Below, one piece after another: positions 51,992 to 59,485 of a DNA stretch of 64,000 nucleotides; within the stretch, counting starts at the first letter, position 1, and the number at the start of each line of letters is the position of its first letter. The position numbers and the translations under genes are program-made. Source of the DNA: Inhella sp. (GTDB taxonomy: Bacteria; Pseudomonadota; Gammaproteobacteria; Burkholderiales; Burkholderiaceae_C); NCBI RefSeq assembly GCF_027532025.1, contig NZ_JAPZSY010000002.1, positions 1 to 64,000 of the forward strand. Direction: 5' to 3'. Below the pieces are notes generated by a model. The model made no database searches. It was not told the origin of the DNA and saw nothing but the letters and a program-made list of their open reading frames with translations.

Positions 51992-52549
51992 GTGGACGTG
52001 CTTCAGCTTGACGTTTCGGGCCGGCCGCAGGCCTGGATCAGCGCGAAGGAAGCCGCCGTGATGGTGGCCTGTGACGCCATCGCCTGGACGCTGGGCGAGC
52101 CTTGCCTGGTGCTGCGCGGGGGCATCCAGCGAACCACGGGGCTTCAGTCCTTGATCGAGGTGCATCCCATCGTGGCGGCCCGCGGCGCCATCCCCAGCCG
52201 GGCCTGGCGGCAAGCGCCTGCCCTGACCAACCCCAAGCTCTTCGCCCGCGACCGCCACGTTTGCGCCTACTGCGGCAAACGCAGCCCCGAGGACGACCTG
52301 ACGCGGGAGCACATCGTGCCCACCTCGCGCGGCGGCGCCGACAGCTGGATGAACTGCATCACCGCCTGCCGCGGTTGCAACGCCCACAAGGGCAACCGCC
52401 TGTGCGAGGAGGTGGGCATGGGCTTGCTGTACCTGCCCTACGTGCCCAACCTGCATGAAGACATGATCCTGCGCGGCCGTCGCATCTTGGCCGACCAGAT
52501 GGAGTTTCTGCTGGCCAGCGTGCCGCGCAGCAGCCGGCTTCACGTGTAG
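51992..52549 (+). CDS. HNH endonuclease family protein
   Basis: A 185-aa protein with a zinc-binding HNH nuclease module: CAYCGKRS, then REHIVPTSRGG (first His) and CRGCNAHKGNR. The N-terminal part holds no known domain. No ATG fits; GTG 51992 follows a strong AGGAGGG Shine-Dalgarno and begins VDVLQLDVSGRP, as in typical members of this betaproteobacterial family. It is divergent from the TetR gene. There is no sign of a phage or restriction partner, so its role is unclear. Confidence 0.85.
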   Translation: MDVLQLDVSGRPQAWISAKEAAVMVACDAIAWTLGEPCLVLRGGIQRTTGLQSLIEVHPIVAARGAIPSRAWRQAPALTNPKLFARDRHVCAYCGKRSPEDDLTREHIVPTSRGGADSWMNCITACRGCNAHKGNRLCEEVGMGLLYLPYVPNLHEDMILRGRRILADQMEFLLASVPRSSRLHV

Positions 52550-52606
52550 TCAACGCAAGCCGATGGCCGGGCGTTGAGCCCGTCTGTTCCCGCGGAAGGT
52601 TGCCCC

Positions 52607-53107
52607 ATGAAACGCTTGCTCATCGTCGCCCTCGTGGCTGCCAGTTTGGCCGGTTGTGCCACCCGAGATCCCGACGTTCGCTATCGGGGCGAAAGCATGC
52701 GCATGGCCCAGGTGCAGGACGGCACCGTGGTGGCGGTGCGTGGCGTGCGCGTGGAAGGCCTGGAAACCGGCACCGGCGCCGCGGTCGGCATGGTGACGGG
52801 TGCCGTGGCGGGCAGCAATGTGGGCGGTCACCGGGACGCACCGGTGTTCGCCTTCCTGGGCGCCATCTTGGGTGGGGTGATCGGCACCGCCATCGAGCGC
52901 GACGCCGGCACCACTCAGGCGGTCGAGCTGATCGTTCAGCTTCGCAACGGGGAGCGCGTGGCCATCGTGCAGGCCAGGGGTCAGGAAGAGTTCCGGGCGG
53001 GCGATGCGGTGATGGTCATCAGCCAAGGGCGCAGCGCCCGCGTGACGCGCGCTCTGCCCCCGGTGCCGCCAACGTCGGCGACCGAGCCGGGTTCACTGCC
53101 CCGCTGA
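52607..53107 (+). CDS. Glycine-zipper outer-membrane lipoprotein (SlyB-like)
   Basis: A 166-aa lipoprotein: signal with lipobox SLAGC (Cys16), a short N-terminal beta region, then a Gly-rich double helix (GTGAAVGMVTGAVAGSNVGG and AFLGAILGGVIGTAIE) forming a glycine zipper, and a C-terminal beta part (ELIVQLRNGERVAIVQ). These proteins stabilise the outer membrane. ATG 52607 starts the signal sequence. Its end overlaps the convergent rlmJ by 15 nt. Confidence 0.88.
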   Translation: MKRLLIVALVAASLAGCATRDPDVRYRGESMRMAQVQDGTVVAVRGVRVEGLETGTGAAVGMVTGAVAGSNVGGHRDAPVFAFLGAILGGVIGTAIERDAGTTQAVELIVQLRNGERVAIVQARGQEEFRAGDAVMVISQGRSARVTRALPPVPPTSATEPGSLPR

Positions 53108-53944
53108 CAACACGCCCTTGGCGCCTGGGTATTGACCCAGCGCCTGGGCCAGCCAGGGCAGCTCTTGGGCGAGCAGGCTGCCCAGCGTGTGCGGGGGGTT
53201 GGCCACGAACACGTGGCTGCCGAGCAAACCAAAACCGCCGTCTTGCGGCGCCGCCACGCTCAAGGAGGCATCGAGCCACCCCTTCTTCGCCACGCCCTGC
53301 ACGGCATTGCGCAGGCGCTGCGGCAGCTGTTGCGCGTCCAACAGCTGCACCTGGGGAATCCAGACCGCAATCACCGCGTCGGGGAACTTGGCCAAGGCCT
53401 CACGCACGGCGCTGAGCACCCGACCGTAGTCAGACTTGATCTCGTAGGGTGGGTCGATCAGCACCAACCCGCGTCGGGTGGGGGGCGGCAACAGGGGCTT
53501 GAGCCCCGTGAAACCGTCGCTCAGGTGCACCTTCACGCGCTTGTCGCCCACCATGAGCTTCTCCAGCGCTCGCAGGTCGGTGGGGTGCATTTCGAAGGCG
53601 TGCAACTCGTCTTGCGCACGCAGCAGCTGCCGGATGAGCGTGGGCGAGCCTGGCACGTTCTTCAGCACCCCGGGGCCGTTGAAGGCTTCCACTTGGTCGA
53701 GGTAGGCGGCCACCCCAGGCGGCAAGTCGGTGCGCTCCCACAGACGCCCGATGCCGTCGAGCCATTCCTGCTTCTTGTTGGCGGCTTCGGTGCGCAAGGA
53801 GTAAGCGCCCGCGCCGGCATGGCTGTCGACGACCCGAAATCCTTTGTCCTTTTGCCCCAGGTGCTGCAGCAATTGGACCAAGACGAGGTGCTTGAGCACA
53901 TCGGCATGGTTGCCGGCGTGGAAGGCGTGACGGTAAGCGAACAT
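53093..53944 (-). CDS. rlmJ: 23S rRNA (adenine(2030)-N6)-methyltransferase RlmJ
   Basis: A 283-aa SAM-dependent enzyme that methylates A2030 of 23S rRNA. The N terminus (MFAYRHAFHAGNHADVLKH) is diagnostic, the SAM site is around DSHAGAGAY, and the catalytic motif IV is DPPYE (LVLIDPPYEIKSDY). Length is normal. It follows the phosphofructokinase gene by 9 nt on the same strand. Confidence 0.96.
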   Translation of the reverse strand: MFAYRHAFHAGNHADVLKHLVLVQLLQHLGQKDKGFRVVDSHAGAGAYSLRTEAANKKQEWLDGIGRLWERTDLPPGVAAYLDQVEAFNGPGVLKNVPGSPTLIRQLLRAQDELHAFEMHPTDLRALEKLMVGDKRVKVHLSDGFTGLKPLLPPPTRRGLVLIDPPYEIKSDYGRVLSAVREALAKFPDAVIAVWIPQVQLLDAQQLPQRLRNAVQGVAKKGWLDASLSVAAPQDGGFGLLGSHVFVANPPHTLGSLLAQELPWLAQALGQYPGAKGVLSAGQ

Positions 53945-53953
53945 CGCGGGACT

Positions 53954-55000
53954 CTACCCGGGCAAGGCGCCCAAGGCTTGCGCGCACCGCACCAACTCGT
54001 GGTTCGGGGGCACGCGGCGGTTCTGACCCGCGACGGTGCTCAACGGCACGAGCACGCAGCGGTCGCCCTGCAGGGCCACGGTGTGGCCGAACTCGCCTCG
54101 CTCAACGGCCTCGGCCGCCGCCACGCCAAAGCGGGTGGAGAGCACGCGGTCGAAGGCTGTGGGGCTGCCGCCCCGCTGCAAATGCCCCAAGACGGTGGCG
54201 CGCACTTCGACCTCGGGCCAGCGCGCGCCCAAGGCCTGGACCAAAGCCTGACCCACGCCCCCCAGGCGGGCCACCCCATCGGGCAAGGCCTGCCAATGCT
54301 GATCGCCATCGTCCAGGCGCGCGCCCTCGGCCACGCACACCAGGGCGTGGCCTTGCGCATCCATGCGTTGGTGCAAGTGAGCGGCCAGCGCCTCCAGCCT
54401 CCAGGGCCGCTCAGGGATGAGGATGGCATCGGCGCCACCGGCCAACCCGCCTTCCAGCGCAATCCAACCCGCATCGCGGCCCATGGTCTCGACCACCATC
54501 ACGCGCCGGTGGCTGGCCGCCGTCGTGCGCAGCCGGGTCAGTGCGTCGGCCACCACGGCCACGGCGGAATCAAAGCCAAAGCTGCGCTCGTTGCCCTCGA
54601 TGTCGTTGTCGATGGTCTTGGGCACGCCCACCACCGGCAGGCCCAAGGCGGCGAAGCGGGCGGCCAGGGTGAGGGTGCCGTCGCCACCGATGGCGACCAG
54701 GGCTTCCAGGCCTTCGCGCCGCGCCACCGCCATGGCCTCGGCCGAGGCATCACGCCCCTGGTAGTCGAAGGGGTTGGCCCGGTTGTGGGTGCCCAAGATG
54801 GTGCCGCCCTCGTCCACCAGCCCGCGCACGGTGGCGGCATCCAGCGCCCGCAGATGCCCCTCGATCAGCCCCAGGAAGCCCCGCTCGATGCCCAGCACTT
54901 GGACCCCTGGCACGCGCTGCAACAGGGCCAGCGTCAGTGCGCGGATGACCGCATTCAAACCGGGGCAGTCGCCGCCGCCCGTCAACACGCCCACCCGCAT
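53954..55000 (-). CDS. pfkA: 6-phosphofructokinase
   Basis: A 348-aa PFK-family enzyme (fructose-6-phosphate to fructose-1,6-bisphosphate). Key sites are LTGGGDCPGLNA, IGGDGTL (Gly108) and PKTIDND (Lys128), MGRDAGWIAL and the LGHLQRGGSP segment. Gly after GGD favours ATP over pyrophosphate as donor, while Lys in PKTIDND is usual in pyrophosphate and mixed group enzymes, so this looks like a group III enzyme of the ATP subtype. I chose ATG 55000 because GGGGGA sits 7 nt upstream; ATG 55018 is the alternative. Confidence 0.9.
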   Translation of the reverse strand: MRVGVLTGGGDCPGLNAVIRALTLALLQRVPGVQVLGIERGFLGLIEGHLRALDAATVRGLVDEGGTILGTHNRANPFDYQGRDASAEAMAVARREGLEALVAIGGDGTLTLAARFAALGLPVVGVPKTIDNDIEGNERSFGFDSAVAVVADALTRLRTTAASHRRVMVVETMGRDAGWIALEGGLAGGADAILIPERPWRLEALAAHLHQRMDAQGHALVCVAEGARLDDGDQHWQALPDGVARLGGVGQALVQALGARWPEVEVRATVLGHLQRGGSPTAFDRVLSTRFGVAAAEAVERGEFGHTVALQGDRCVLVPLSTVAGQNRRVPPNHELVRCAQALGALPG

Positions 55001-55066
55001 GGTGTCGTCCCCCGTCATGGTCCAAAACGCGCAGTTTCGTCGCCCCAGGCGTCTGGGCCCGGCGGC

Positions 55067-55969
55067 TCAAGGCGCTGGCTGGACCCAGAGCCCCGGGTTG
55101 TCCGCCCACATCGCGTCGGGCGGCTGGGCGTCCAAGCCCACCCGCCAGCGCAAAAAGGCCAAAGCCAGGGTGCTGATGCGACGGCGCAGCTCGGCGTTGT
55201 GCTCCTCGCTGCCCGGCTCCCCGCAGGCGGCACGGCACAGGACGTTGCTCGGCCACTCGAAGTGGCAATGCGTGCTGCCTTGCACCTGCAGAGAGCGCCC
55301 GTCTGCGGCGGCGCGGGTGAGCCCGCGGCCCACTTGCTGCGCGTTGCAGCTTTGGGGCGGCGCGAACAGTGCGGCCATCGGGAAGGGAGCGGTTGGTGTG
55401 TCGCGCGGCAAGCGGTCCACCGGGTCCAAGCCCAGCCAGCCCACCGTGCGGGCATCGCCCCAAGCCACCAAGCGCGAGGAGCGGCCTCCGGCCGAAAAGC
55501 CGCCGTACACCACCGCCGGCGCGCCACTGGCATCGGCCACTTGGCGCATGAAACCGGCCAAGACGCCGGCGCCACCCCCCGCCACGCCCTCGATCGGGCG
55601 GGTCCAGCCGCCGCTGCAATGACCCACCAGGTAGACGGGCACACCCCAGCTGGCCCAGTGCCGGGCGTGGTCGCGGTGCTGCGCCACGTCGCGCAGGAAC
55701 CCGTGCGCAAAGACGAGCGGCGTGCGCCCGGGTGGGGCGTCGCCTTGGGGCGTGTAGCGCTCGACCACGGCCTGGCAGTCGCCGCGTGCAGCGTCCACCT
55801 CGCGGCTGATGTCGGCCTCAACCACGCGCCACGGGCCCGACTGGCCCAGGGCACTCGCATCGGGAGGCAGCGACCAAGGCTGCAAAGGCGGGGGGCTGGC
55901 GCAAGCCACCAAGCTCACGGCGGCCACCGTGGCGGCAACCCTCCCCAGCAGCGATGCCACCCAGGTCAT
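55067..55969 (-). CDS. Alpha/beta-hydrolase-like lipoprotein
   Basis: A 300-aa protein with a signal and lipobox-like SLVACA (Cys about 23), then an alpha/beta-hydrolase fold: LVFAHGFLRDVAQH (HG oxyanion region), the nucleophile elbow GGFSAGG and a late HCHFEW segment that may hold the catalytic His. Several Cys pairs suggest disulfides. The resemblance is to chlorophyllase- or cutinase-like lipases; substrate is unknown. ATG 55969 starts 5 nt after the SPFH gene stop, so the pair is probably translationally coupled; GTG 55987 is an alternative. Confidence 0.82.
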   Translation of the reverse strand: MTWVASLLGRVAATVAAVSLVACASPPPLQPWSLPPDASALGQSGPWRVVEADISREVDAARGDCQAVVERYTPQGDAPPGRTPLVFAHGFLRDVAQHRDHARHWASWGVPVYLVGHCSGGWTRPIEGVAGGGAGVLAGFMRQVADASGAPAVVYGGFSAGGRSSRLVAWGDARTVGWLGLDPVDRLPRDTPTAPFPMAALFAPPQSCNAQQVGRGLTRAAADGRSLQVQGSTHCHFEWPSNVLCRAACGEPGSEEHNAELRRRISTLALAFLRWRVGLDAQPPDAMWADNPGLWVQPAP

Positions 55970-55973
55970 GACA

Positions 55974-56816
55974 TCACTTGCCCACACTCACCAAGGGTTG
56001 TGCGCCATGGCCCAACAGCACGGTGTTGCCCTGCTTGCTGGCAATGGCCAAGGCCGTGTCGCGCTGCAACTCGGCCAGCTTGATCTCCTTCAGCGCCGGC
56101 GTGAGCGAGGCGCTCAGAATTTGGTTGGCCTTGGCCTGGCCCTCGGCCTCGACGATCAAACGCTCGGCCTCGGCCTTGGCCAACTCCACCTCTTTGCGCT
56201 TTTTCTCGATGGCCTGGTCGGTCTCGGCGCGCTGCCGGATGGCGGCCTCGATGGCCGGGTCGGTCAGCAAATTGCGCACGTTCACGGCCGTCACCACGAA
56301 GGCCCCCTTGTCATTGGCATCCAGCTCTTTCTGCAAGCCCGCGCGCACCAACTCCGACAACTCCGTGCGCTTGGTGTGCATGGTGGTGGCGTCCAACTGG
56401 GCCACGGCTTTGTAGACGCTCTCGCGAGCCTCCCGAGACACGCGGCTGTAGGCGATCACCAAGTCTTTGGTGCCGCCGCTGGACACGACGTCCTTGTGAC
56501 GCACGACGTCGCCTTGGTACTTGGTGTAGAGCCCCGGGATGGCCCCCGGATTGACCTTGAAGTAGATGTCGATGTCGACGTCCTTCATCGTCAGGTTGTC
56601 CCGGCTTTTAGGCGTCATGTCGTTCAGTTGGAAGCTCACCTCCTTGGCACTGAACTCGTCCACCGTCTTGAACAAGGTGAAGTAAACGCCGGGCGGCAAG
56701 GCGTCCGGGCTGACCTTGCCGAGGGTGCGCTCCACGCCGACGTTGCCGGTGTCGATTTGCGTGCAAGCGGTCAGCAACGCCGTCAGGGCCAAGAGCATGG
56801 GGGTACGGAGGTTCAT
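55974..56816 (-). CDS. SPFH/prohibitin-domain lipoprotein
   Basis: A 280-aa protein with an SPFH (band 7) domain. TGNVGVERTLGKV begins the domain, DIDIYFKVNPGAIPGLY and a coiled-coil (EKKRKEVELAKAEAERLIVEAEG) follow. Instead of the usual transmembrane anchor the N terminus is a signal with lipobox LLTAC (Cys18), so it should be lipid-anchored. SPFH proteins oligomerise and organise membrane microdomains or regulate proteases. ATG 56816 overlaps the stop of a 59-aa membrane protein (ATGA). Confidence 0.9.
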   Translation of the reverse strand: MNLRTPMLLALTALLTACTQIDTGNVGVERTLGKVSPDALPPGVYFTLFKTVDEFSAKEVSFQLNDMTPKSRDNLTMKDVDIDIYFKVNPGAIPGLYTKYQGDVVRHKDVVSSGGTKDLVIAYSRVSREARESVYKAVAQLDATTMHTKRTELSELVRAGLQKELDANDKGAFVVTAVNVRNLLTDPAIEAAIRQRAETDQAIEKKRKEVELAKAEAERLIVEAEGQAKANQILSASLTPALKEIKLAELQRDTALAIASKQGNTVLLGHGAQPLVSVGK

Positions 56817-56992
56817 AGCAACTTCAGAGCCGTGGTTTGGTAGGTGAGGACGAGCAAGGCCAAGAGCACGAGCGCCAACGCGGCAATGCGCAGCAGCCAG
56901 CGCGCGGCCAAGCGCTGGGTCGGCCGGCTGCCGAGACGCCACAGGCCGTAGCCCAGCGGGAGCACGATGAGGAGGATGAGGAAGTGACGCAT
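56813..56992 (-). CDS. Small membrane protein (59 aa) coupled to the SPFH gene
   Basis: Reading from ATG 56992 gives 59 residues with two hydrophobic helices (HFLILLIVLPLGYGLWRL and LLRIAALALVLLALLVLTY) separated by a short basic loop (GSRPTQRLAARW). Its TGA overlaps the SPFH start as ATGA, which argues that it is translated. In the ORF track it is the tail of a longer reading that covers the amylase gene. The family is unknown. Confidence 0.65.
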   Translation of the reverse strand: MRHFLILLIVLPLGYGLWRLGSRPTQRLAARWLLRIAALALVLLALLVLTYQTTALKLL

Positions 56993-57074
56993 GGTGGCCG
57001 TGAGTGTTGCCCAATTCTGCACCCAGGCGCCAGAGGGGCCCTGCCCGCCATTGCGGATCCCAGGGGAATGGGCG

Positions 57075-58235
57075 TCAAGCCCGCAAGAACAGCCCCGGTT
57101 GCCGAGGCGGCACGGCATGACCGTCCTCGCCGGTGACGGCGTCGTGCCAGCCGGGCAAGCCGGCGAGCCAGGCGGGCTCGAGGTGACGGGGCGAGGGCGC
57201 GGCGTTGAAGACCACCAGGGCGCGCTGCGCCCGGCAACGCCACACCAGCAACTGCCGGCTGACGTGCAGGGTCTCCCAACCGCCGTGACGCGCGGCGATG
57301 CCCCGCAGGCGCATCGCGGCGCGCAGCACCGGCTCGTGGCGGTGATCCATCCACACCAAGGGCACGCGGTCCAGTCGCAGTGTGGTGTAGGCGTGGGCCA
57401 AGCTCCATCCATCGGCCGGCAATGCAAAGCCGCCGTACTGCTCCAACTCCAGGTCGTGGTTGGTGACGAAGGCGACGCTGCGCCCCGCAGGCAGCGCGAG
57501 CTCGTCCGCGGCCAGAGCGTCCAACGGCGCCCATTCGCCCTCGGGCCCCAGGGCTTCGGTCAGGCTCTGGTGCAGCGGAAAGTCCATCAACGCCATGGTG
57601 CGCAGAAAGTCTTGCATCACCTCACGGTGGCCGGGCTGTTGGATGTATTCCCCGTACAGGAACAGGTCCGGCGGCAAGCCGGCCAGCACGGCGTCGAAGT
57701 ACTCGGGCTCCATGTGCTTGACGGCGTCGAAGCGAAAGCCGTCGGCCCCGCAATCGATCAACAGTTCCAGGTAACGCCGCGCTTCGGCGCGCACATGGGG
57801 GTGGCGGGTGTCCAAGTCCGGCAGGCCCACCAACCAGCCTTCGCGGATGGAAACCAGGTCGTTGTAGTCGATGGGCGCGCGAGGCCGGAAATGTTCGGGG
57901 CCGAAGCGCGGGTAGTTCAAGGTCTTGGCGTGGGGGCCGCCGGCCATGTGGTTGAGCACCACATCCACCAGCACCTTCAGGCCTCGCGCATGGGCGGCCT
58001 GGATGAGCCGGCGCAAGTCGGCCTCGTTGCCCAGCGGCCCTTCCAGCACGGTGTGGTCCAGGGGCTGGTAGCGCCCCCACCAAACGGGGTTGTCGATGCT
58101 GCGCTGCGGCGGCGACACCTGCAGCCCGGTGAAGCCTTCTGCGGCCAGCGCATCGAGTTCGGCCTCGCACCGGGCGAACGGCCAGTCGAACAGGTGCACG
58201 AAGGCGTCGGGCAAGACCAGGGATGACGGGGGCAT
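57075..58235 (-). CDS. Alpha-amylase family glycoside hydrolase (GH13)
   Basis: A 386-aa GH13 enzyme acting on alpha-glucans. The conserved regions are visible: I DVVLNHM, II GFRFDAVKH (nucleophile Asp), III FLYGEYIQ (acid/base Glu) and IV FVTNHD (transition-state Asp). There is no signal peptide, so it is probably cytoplasmic. ATG 58235 was preferred over TTG 58247. The protein is short for the family, with a small C-terminal domain. It follows the tRNA gene in the same direction and precedes the SPFH operon. Confidence 0.92.
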   Translation of the reverse strand: MPPSSLVLPDAFVHLFDWPFARCEAELDALAAEGFTGLQVSPPQRSIDNPVWWGRYQPLDHTVLEGPLGNEADLRRLIQAAHARGLKVLVDVVLNHMAGGPHAKTLNYPRFGPEHFRPRAPIDYNDLVSIREGWLVGLPDLDTRHPHVRAEARRYLELLIDCGADGFRFDAVKHMEPEYFDAVLAGLPPDLFLYGEYIQQPGHREVMQDFLRTMALMDFPLHQSLTEALGPEGEWAPLDALAADELALPAGRSVAFVTNHDLELEQYGGFALPADGWSLAHAYTTLRLDRVPLVWMDHRHEPVLRAAMRLRGIAARHGGWETLHVSRQLLVWRCRAQRALVVFNAAPSPRHLEPAWLAGLPGWHDAVTGEDGHAVPPRQPGLFLRA

Positions 58236-58240
58236 GGGCG

Positions 58241-58259
58241 CGTCCAAACAGGCTGGACG
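58241..58259. repeat. Inverted repeat at the amylase start
   Basis: CGTCCA-AACAGGC-TGGACG is a perfect 6-bp inverted repeat lying 6 nt upstream of the amylase ATG, overlapping the alternative TTG start. It may be an operator or a translation-modulating leader hairpin. Confidence 0.4.
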
Positions 58260-58374
58260 GGCACTTTAGGCAGGTAACCCACCGTACCGCTTCGGACTGT
58301 GGCGCGGAGGGCGCACCGCTGGCGCTCGGCGAGGGTGATGCGGTGCGATGGTGGGGGTGATGGGGGTCGTCGGG

Positions 58375-58453
<79 letters not shown>

Positions 58454-58499
58454 ATTGCAGCGAGTGCAAAGGGCCCGGATTGTGGCAGCGTGAACGCAC

Positions 58500-59462
58500 T
58501 CAGTCGGCGAGCGAAGGCAGCAGGGTGTTGGCCAGGTCGTGGCGCGAAATGCGAGCAGGTTGGCTGCCGTCGTCGCTGCCCGCGGCAAACACAAAGGGGG
58601 CGTTGACCAATTCCACCCAGCGCAGCCCCGGGCGTTGCGCCTGGATGACGTCGCGCAGGGCTTGCACGGCGGGGTCGTCCCAGGGATAGCCGCACACCAC
58701 GGCACGTGGTACGCCGTCGGCCAGGGCGGCTTCGGCTTGCGCCAGGGTGGCCACGCAGTCGCCCTTGACCCCCGACAGGCGCAGCAGTTGGGCGGCGATG
58801 CCCCGCGTGCGCTCGTCGGGGTCGATGATCAGGGCGCGGTCCACGCCAGCCCAGTGACGACGTGGCAGGCCCTCGCCGTCGGGCGCGATGGCCGCCGCAG
58901 GGGCCGGGCCCAGGCGCAGTCTCAAGCGCCAGCCGGCGGCGTCGGGTTCGCGCTGCACGCCCCATCCCAGCGAGCGTCCGAGCCAGCGCAGCAGTTGGCC
59001 GTGCAACTGCGCCGCGTCCGGCCCCGCGCCTGCACCACTCAAGAGCAGCTCAGCCACGCCGTCGTCGGCCGTCCGCACGTTCAAGCGCAAGTCGACGCCG
59101 GCCGCCATGCCGTGCTGCACCAGCAGATCCAGCGCGTGTTGCAACTGGGCGGGGTCGGCCTGGACCTGGGCCGTGACGCCTTCCACCGTCAGCCGCAGGC
59201 CGCGCCGAGCCAGCTCGGGCAAGCACAGGCGGCGGGTGGCCAGGGCTGCGTCCAGCAAAGGCACCGCCTCGCATTCGTGCGCGCCGGCTCCCAAGGCGTG
59301 CAACAGGGTTTGCAATTCGCGCCCCAGGTCCTCCAGGCCGCGCACCTTCAAGCGTGCGGTGTCGCTCAGGCCGCGCTCGGCCGACAGTGCTTGCGCCGTT
59401 TGAACGATGGCTTCGCCCAACGGGGCGAGCACCGCGGCGGGCAAGGGTGGGTTGGGGTTCAT
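58500..59462 (-). CDS. Degenerate sensor-kinase/receiver-like protein
   Basis: A 320-aa protein of unclear function. An N-terminal helical region is followed by a segment like the N box of a histidine-kinase ATPase (VQADPAQLQHALDLLVQHGMA, about 125-145) but without clear G boxes. The C-terminal third looks like a response-regulator fold (DRALIIDPDERTRGIAAQLL, VVCGYPWDD) whose phospho-acceptor Asp seems replaced (VVCGY). It lies 23 nt downstream of the GspE-type ATPase and probably belongs with it. Kinase and receiver activity are both doubtful. Confidence 0.6.
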   Translation of the reverse strand: MNPNPPLPAAVLAPLGEAIVQTAQALSAERGLSDTARLKVRGLEDLGRELQTLLHALGAGAHECEAVPLLDAALATRRLCLPELARRGLRLTVEGVTAQVQADPAQLQHALDLLVQHGMAAGVDLRLNVRTADDGVAELLLSGAGAGPDAAQLHGQLLRWLGRSLGWGVQREPDAAGWRLRLRLGPAPAAAIAPDGEGLPRRHWAGVDRALIIDPDERTRGIAAQLLRLSGVKGDCVATLAQAEAALADGVPRAVVCGYPWDDPAVQALRDVIQAQRPGLRWVELVNAPFVFAAGSDDGSQPARISRHDLANTLLPSLAD

Positions 59463-59485
59463 CGCGGTCTCCGTGGTGATCTGGT

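Noticed and set aside
53954-55000. Annotation as pyrophosphate-dependent phosphofructokinase
   Set aside because: The residue after GGD is Gly, not Asp, which favours ATP; the Lys in PKTIDND alone is not sufficient.
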